From Bilabrum cf. latius (lineage: Eukaryota; Bigyra: Bicosoecida; Bigyra; Bicosoecida), in contig OZ237752.1 in NCBI GenBank assembly GCA_965178125.1, forward strand, positions 434,001-498,000: a stretch of DNA of 64,000 nucleotides, in the 5' to 3' direction. Each line of letters begins with the position of its first letter. Within the stretch, counting starts at the first letter, position 1. The position numbers and the translations under genes are program-made. Shown piece after piece: positions 59,465 through 64,000 of the stretch. Under the pieces are notes generated by a model. That model saw only the letters and a program-made list of their open reading frames with translations, made no database searches and was not told where the DNA came from.

Positions 59465-59582
59465 TGAGCTTTCCAGCTGCAAGAGGGTTGCTCGTGTCCA
59501 AATCTGCATTTACATAACTGCGCGTTACCCGCGAAATACGGCCAGAATTAGTCATCCTGTTCTCCCTCCATTTACCTGAATC

Positions 59583-60884
59583 ATGGTGAGAGATGTGTCC
59601 AGCATAGCGGGTTATTGACTTAGATATTATTGTTTCTTTTAAATCTGGGCGTATTATTGTCGCGAATCTCTAACTTATGGCGCACAGCGGTGCGTCGGAT
59701 TGTCACGCGGTTTTTAATCACCGTCCAACCGGACTTATCTGCACATTTGCTAAACTTTTGAGCGGCCTGCTAGGCTGAATATTTGGCCAATAATGTATTT
59801 TTGTATGATGGGCGCGCAGCTGTATCGATGCAGTCCTCCCGCCCGTTTGATGATTTCGAAATCGCTGCATCTTGCATCTGCATCACTCCCACACGAACCG
59901 GAGGTCTTCACGCTTGTTCGACTCGTTCAATCGCAGGCAGGAGTAGGTGGTGATCCATTTTCCTTTGGAGGCTCTGCACCAGCGCCTGCCGGACCCCCAG
60001 CGGCCGGTGCTGATGGCGCCCTGCGTGTGAAGCTTGTTATGATCGGAGACGGTGCCGTGGGAAAGACCACTTTCGTGAAGAGGCACATCAGTGGTCATTT
60101 TGAGTCCCATTACAAGGCCACGAAGGGTGCCAACGTCAAGGCCATGGATTTCAACACGAACTACGGACCTATCAAGTTCATTGTTTGGGACACTGCTGGT
60201 CAGGAGAGCCTTAACGCGGTGCGCGAGACATACTAGTGAGTATTACTATCATTGTGTTGTCATATCCTGCGGCATGGGTAGCCGTGCGTTGGGGTGTCGC
60301 TGCGGGCTGCATTGGAACCGTGGGGCTGCTACGCCCGCAGCAGCTTCACCCAGCACTCGGCCCTAAACCCTGGCTTCCTATGGGTAATCTATGATCCTAA
60401 CTTGCATGACTTGGTTCGTTTGTATCGCCTGCTTGTTCTCCCGCCCCGCAGCGTGGGTGCCAAGTGCGCCATCATCATGTTCGACGTGTCGTCCCGGACG
60501 ACGTACAACTCGGTGCCCAACTGGTACAGGGACCTGACCAGGGTGACCGACACTCCCTCGGAGCACATCCCCATCGTGCTCGTCGGCAACAAGGTGGACA
60601 TCAAGGACCGCCAGGTCAAGTCCTCCAAGATCAACTTCCACCGAAGGAAGGGAATCCCGTACGTGGATGTGTCGGCCAAGACCAACTTCAACTTCGAGCA
60701 GCCCTTCCTGCTGCTGGCCCGCCACCTCACCCGCAAGAAGGACTTGAGGTTCGTTGAGAAGCCCGCCCTGGTGGCCCCCGAGGCGGGGTTCAGCGTCTCG
60801 GATGAGACGAAGAAGCAGCTTGCGGAGGAGAGGCTCAAGTCGATGGCCGTCGAGATGCCCGACGAGGACGACGATGACTTGTGA
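59583..60884 (+). CDS. Divergent Ran-like small GTPase
   Basis: Proposed exons 59583-59585 (ATG only), 59937-60235 and 60452-60884 give 244 aa. The second intron (60236-60451) is clear: GTGAGT...CCGCAG, splitting Tyr as TA|C. The first intron (GTGAGA...TCGCAG) is inferred from frame and consensus. Motifs: P-loop GDGAVGKTT, effector region [26 protein letters not shown] and [14 protein letters not shown]. The [20 protein letters not shown] and acidic C-terminus DEDDDDL are Ran hallmarks (Ran drives nuclear transport and spindle assembly). Ran itself has GDGGTGKTT and GQEKFGGLRDGYY; here the P-loop is Rab-like and the switch II reads [13 protein letters not shown]. There is also a Gly/Ala/Pro-rich N-terminal extension of about 30 residues. 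It may be a paralogue rather than the canonical Ran. TGA stop. Confidence 0.85.
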
Positions 60885-61378
60885 TTGTAACGTTTTGAAT
60901 TGTGGGCAGTCGGAGCTCTAGGGGCTTGCGGGAAGCGGAGCGCAGCCGTCGCTTTCATTGCCTTGCCTCGCACTTTGAACCGACATTGTTTAGCCTTCAC
61001 GTTCTGCCCGCGTAGCTGACGCACAGCAACACCAGTACATCAATGTCACTACAGGACACGATGAGGGGATGCTCTGCATGCCAGTCTCTTTGAGCAGCCA
61101 TTCGTTGACCAGTCGAGATGAAGATTCGGGATCCAATCGAAGCTCTCTCGGGCGAAGGCCTCTAAGGTTATTCTGTACCGCTTCGATCCATTGGTATATT
61201 TGCCAGCACTTGTTTCTTGCAAGGCTGAGTACCCGTGTTCCACCAGTGTATGCGTGCTGGCATACAATAGTTGACACGTCGCCTGCGAATAGGACTACAA
61301 AGACCAGCTGTGCAAGCACTCTAGCTGCATTTGTAGCGCTTCTCTAAGCATCTATCAATCAATCGTTTTAATAGTAGA
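60885..61378. other. Intergenic region, Ran-like to omega-amidase
   Basis: 494 bases between two plus-strand genes. Open frames on either strand are short and unremarkable. Probably holds the 3' UTR of the first gene and the promoter of the second. Confidence 0.5.
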
Positions 61379-62563
61379 ATGGCAGCAGTTTCGTCGAGCG
61401 AGACTGCTTCGTCGTCTGCGGCAGCCGCGGCTCCCGCGGCAGTGCCTTCCCAATCGTCCCTTCGGGCGCCGGTGCTCTGCCCAACAGTCCCTTAGATGGG
61501 ATCAGCCATGGCAAAAGCTTTTGTTGGCGACGCACCAGATCCGTTCAGGGTTGGCCTTGTTCAGATGCTTGTAGTTCCCACCAAGGGGGACAACATCCGC
61601 AACATGCAGCTCAAGGTAGCGGAGGCAGCAGCCGCTGGAGCCAAAGTCGTGGTGCTCCCCGAGGTGTGGAACTCATCCTATGCTACAAGTGAATTTCCTG
61701 GGAACGCCGAGCCCGTGCCGGATGCCGGTGCCGGTCCAGACGACGAGATCATGAAGCGAGACCAGGCGATCTCCTGCAACGCCATGCGAAACGCTGCGCA
61801 GGAGCACAACGTCTGGCTTGTGGGCGGCTCCATTCCGGAAAAGCGCTCCGGAAAAGTGTACAACACGTGCACGGTGTGGTCTCCGGACGGCAGGCTCGTG
61901 GCGAAGCACCGAAAGGTGCACCTGTTCGACATCGACGTGCCCGGCAAGATCACGTTCAAGGAAAGTGACACGCTCACAGCCGGCAGCGAGCTGTGCACCT
62001 TCGACACTCCCTACGGCAAGTTCGGCGTGGGCATCTGCTACGACATGCGCTTTCCCCAGCTCGCCGCCCTGCTCCGCTCCTCGGGTTGCCACTACATCGT
62101 GTATCCAGGTGCATTCAACACCACCACGGGCCCCGCGCACTGGGAGCTCCTGCAGAGGGGACGTGCCTTGGACAACCAGTGCTACGTGCTGACTTGTTCC
62201 CCAGCCAGGAACCCCGCGGCCAGCTACCACGCCTGGGGCCACAGCACCATCGTGGACCCTTGGGGCTCGGTGGTTGCAACCACCGGGCACGAGGAAGCCA
62301 TGGTGGTCGCGGAGATCACCCCGGCTAAGGTCGAGGAGATCCGGAGCCAGATTCCCGTGGGGGTGCAGTGGCGCAGCGACCTCTACGCAACTGGCTGGAG
62401 GGGCGCCGACGGAGGTGCCAAGGCCCTCGTGGCCCTGGAGCAAGAGAGGGCTGAGCTGGCGGCCGCAGCAGGGGCAGGGTCTGGGGACTCGGATGGGAGC
62501 GGCCTGTCCGGGAGGAAGAGGAGCAAGGTGGAGGCGGCGGCAGGTGCCGCCGAGGGGCAGTGA
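61379..62563 (+). CDS. NIT2: Omega-amidase, NIT2-type nitrilase family
   Basis: 394 aa, ATG 61379 to TGA 62561-62563, no intron. Hydrolyses alpha-ketoglutaramate and alpha-ketosuccinamate, products of glutamine and asparagine transamination. The nitrilase triad is complete: Glu95 (LPEVWNSSYA), Lys179 (KHRKVHLFD) and Cys220 (GICYDMRFPQLA). Other family blocks: FRVGLVQMLV, PGAFNTTTGPAHWELLQRGR, DPWGSVVATTG and IRSQIPVGVQWRSDLY. A 38-residue Ala/Ser-rich N-terminal extension precedes an in-frame TAG (61493-61495) and a second Met at 61496; with UAG as Gln the extension is part of the protein and might be an organelle-targeting peptide, otherwise the 61496 Met would start an ordinary-length enzyme. 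A low-complexity C-terminal tail of about 40 residues ends in Lys/Arg and Ala-rich sequence. Confidence 0.92.
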
Positions 62564-62581
62564 AGCAGTGTCTCGATCGAG

Positions 62582-62926
62582 GATGGGAGGGATGCGATGG
62601 GAGGGATGCGATGGGAGGGATGCGATGGGAGGGATGCGATGGGAGGGATGCGATGGGAGGGATGCGATGGGAGGGATGCGATGGGAGGGATGCGATGGGA
62701 GGGATGCGATGGGAGGGATGCGATGGGAGGGATGCGATGGGAGGGATGCGATGGGAGGGATGCGATGGGAGGGATGCGATGGGAGGGATGCGATGGGAGG
62801 GATGCGATGGGAGGGATGCGATGGGAGGGATGCGATGGGAGGGATGCGATGGGAGGGATGCGATGGGAGGGATGCGATGGGAGGGATGCGATGGGAGGGA
62901 TGCGATGGGAGGGATGCGATGGATGG
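62582..62926. repeat. 14-bp minisatellite, about 24 copies
   Basis: Unit GATGCGATGGGAGG repeated essentially without change, starting 18 bases after the omega-amidase stop. Because 14 is not a multiple of 3, each frame on a strand passes through all phases and gives the same 14-residue peptide cycle; the long open frames here are therefore artefacts. Likely lies in the 3' UTR or just downstream. Confidence 0.95.
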
Positions 62927-63097
62927 CCGACCTGATCGAGATAGGGAAGGAGGAGCCCCCGCATATACTATCGAGAGCGGTGTTGCACAAAGAACAGCAT
63001 GCAATTGTCATGTTATTTCATGCTGGCATCTATCGTAAACTGATCGCATGCATGCACACGATTCTTTTTCCCTGATTCTTTCGTGGCAATCTTGTCG

Positions 63098-64000
63098 TCA
63101 GCCTCGCTTCCTCGCACCTCCAGACAGAGCCTCCGCGTTCTCCTCGGCAAAGTCTTTCAGCGTGCGGGGAGGCCTACCCAGCAGCCGCTCCACATCGCTA
63201 GTCAGCTCGCCCGCTAGCCCGGCGCGCGCAGTACCGTAGATCGCCGCGGTCACGCCAACATACGCCAAGGGGTCCCCCTACCTGACTCTGTGCATGACGA
63301 AGCCCAGCATGCCCGGGTCCTCGTACCTGTGGGGCACGCCCGTCGCTCCCTATAGGCTGCTCGCAACCTGACCGTAGGTGAGACTTTCTGGGCCGGTGAG
63401 GTCGTATGCTTTGCCTGCGTGCTCCTCCGGGTGCAACAAGGCCTGGGATGCCACGGCAGCGATGTCCTCAGCATCCACGAAGCTCGTCTTGCCCTCGGCG
63501 GCAGGAACCCGGATCACTCGCCCGCCGACTGAGCTCGTGTCGTCTGCGCGAAAAAAGGGGGCAGTGGCGTGTGATACTCTTCCGATGGAATATTAATTCC
63601 AGCGCGGACAAAGGACTGCGAGCTAACGTGCTGGGCCGTGGTCGAATGAGTGAACCACTGGCAGCGACACGCCCCGCAAAGCCTCACTCTCTACGTGTGG
63701 CCCAAGCAAGTTCTGCATGAAAAAGCTGGGCCGGAGCATCGTGAACGTTGGAGTAGTTGCATTGAATGGACCCGGCTGCGCGGCTGCGCTAGAATATCCG
63801 CTGCTGGGTCTATTTCTGTCGCTGCTGAATGCCGCGTTCATCCAGCCTGCCACGCCGTCGTGGGCTCGTCGCATCGAATCGCCAACACCATCGATATTGA
63901 CCGGCTCCTAGCCGCCCCCAAGATCTATGAGAGCATCTTCAATGGGCTTATGCGGCACTACCGGTATGTTCTAGATGCCTAGGAGGCTCAAGAATACAAA
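63098..64000 (-). CDS. NmrA-like NAD(P)-binding protein (N-terminus beyond window)
   Basis: Minus-strand gene running in from the right edge. Exon 64000-63688, intron 63687-63544 (GTGAGG...GCGCAG), exon 63543-63098, stop TGA. It belongs to the atypical short-chain dehydrogenase group (NmrA/HSCARG-like), which binds NAD(P) and acts as redox sensor or reductase. Blocks: FVFLSLLGI-x-NIPVVPHKPIEDAL, FTMLRPSFFMQNLL, then TSFVDAEDIAAVASQALLHP, GKAYDLTGPESLTYGQVASS, and the C-terminal LTSDVERLLGRPPRTLKDFA. In-frame TAG at about 63974, 63905, 63351 and 63279 are read as Gln; the first sits where relatives have Glu or Gln (LGVERN/LGVQKN). The usual few residues between IEDAL and FTMLRP are expanded to about 55, which may be an unspliced in-frame intron. 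The Rossmann Gly motif lies outside the window. Confidence 0.78.

Noticed and set aside
62582-62926. CRISPR array
   Set aside because: Units are contiguous 14-mers with no spacers, in a eukaryotic 3' flank.
1-63000. Dozens of separate shorter genes or pseudogenes ending at TAG
   Set aside because: The next open frame after each TAG is always in the same phase and continues the same conserved protein; random nonsense mutations would include TAA and TGA, which do not occur inside the genes.
62274-63075. Long overlapping ORFs of a GGMRWEGCDGRDAM repeat protein, and their antisense counterparts
   Set aside because: They are produced by the 14-bp minisatellite, which gives the same peptide in all three frames of a strand; the omega-amidase TGA precedes it.
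1-64000. UAG as leucine, glutamate or pyrrolysine, or programmed readthrough
   Set aside because: TAG occurs dozens of times in every kind of gene, within Gln-rich tracts and at a Gln position in a repeated motif. No position strictly requires Leu. No downstream readthrough structure is common to the sites. Formal alignment is still needed to exclude Glu everywhere.
63650-64000. Plus-strand partial gene near the right edge
   Set aside because: The minus strand of the same bases reads FVFLSLLGI and PHKPIEDAL, a conserved NmrA-family block continuous with the rest of that gene.

Overview
This is a GC-rich eukaryotic nuclear window from an organism I cannot name. Evidence for a eukaryote: short GT-AG introns (about 85-350 nt, mostly GTGAGT or GTGAGC donors), a Ran-type GTPase, a four-domain voltage-gated calcium channel, an R2R3 MYB protein, an RME-8 relative and a DDT/WHIM chromatin protein. 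The dominant fact is the genetic code. Nearly every gene is interrupted by in-frame TAG and by no other stop. TAG falls where relatives carry Gln or another polar residue, inside Gln-rich runs, and in a repeated peptide motif whose other copies have CAG. Twelve readable gene ends use TGA (10) or TAA (2) and none uses TAG. I therefore read UAG as glutamine, with UAA and UGA as stops, and all gene models depend on that. A standard-code annotation would shatter the window into dozens of false genes.

Layout. 1-1623 (+): 3' part of a carboxylesterase. 1916-18221 (+): giant RME-8/DNAJC13-like protein, about 5,355 aa. 18446-20137 (+): alditol/xylitol-oxidase-like flavoprotein. 20617-21246 (-): small unknown protein. 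21457-23034 (-): polytopic membrane protein of unknown family. 23616-37923 (+): about 4,569-aa chromatin protein with SAP-like, DEK-C-like, DDT and WHIM elements. 40123-46111 (+): calcium channel. 46150-50044: piggyBac-superfamily transposon with 18-bp terminal inverted repeats. 50100-55394 (-): MYB protein. 56243-59464 (+): unrecognised basic/acidic protein. 59583-60884 (+): divergent Ran-like GTPase. 61379-62563 (+): omega-amidase (NIT2-type nitrilase), followed by a 14-bp minisatellite. 63098-64000 (-): NmrA-like NAD(P)-binding protein, N-terminus outside the window.

The genes do not form one pathway. They are ordinary housekeeping, membrane-traffic, chromatin and signalling genes, closely packed, several of them expanded by low-complexity insertions. 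The accessory element is the transposon, which sits in the short gap between two convergent genes and itself uses UAG as a sense codon. Splice sites and starts were chosen by eye from frame continuity and consensus; transcript data would settle them.
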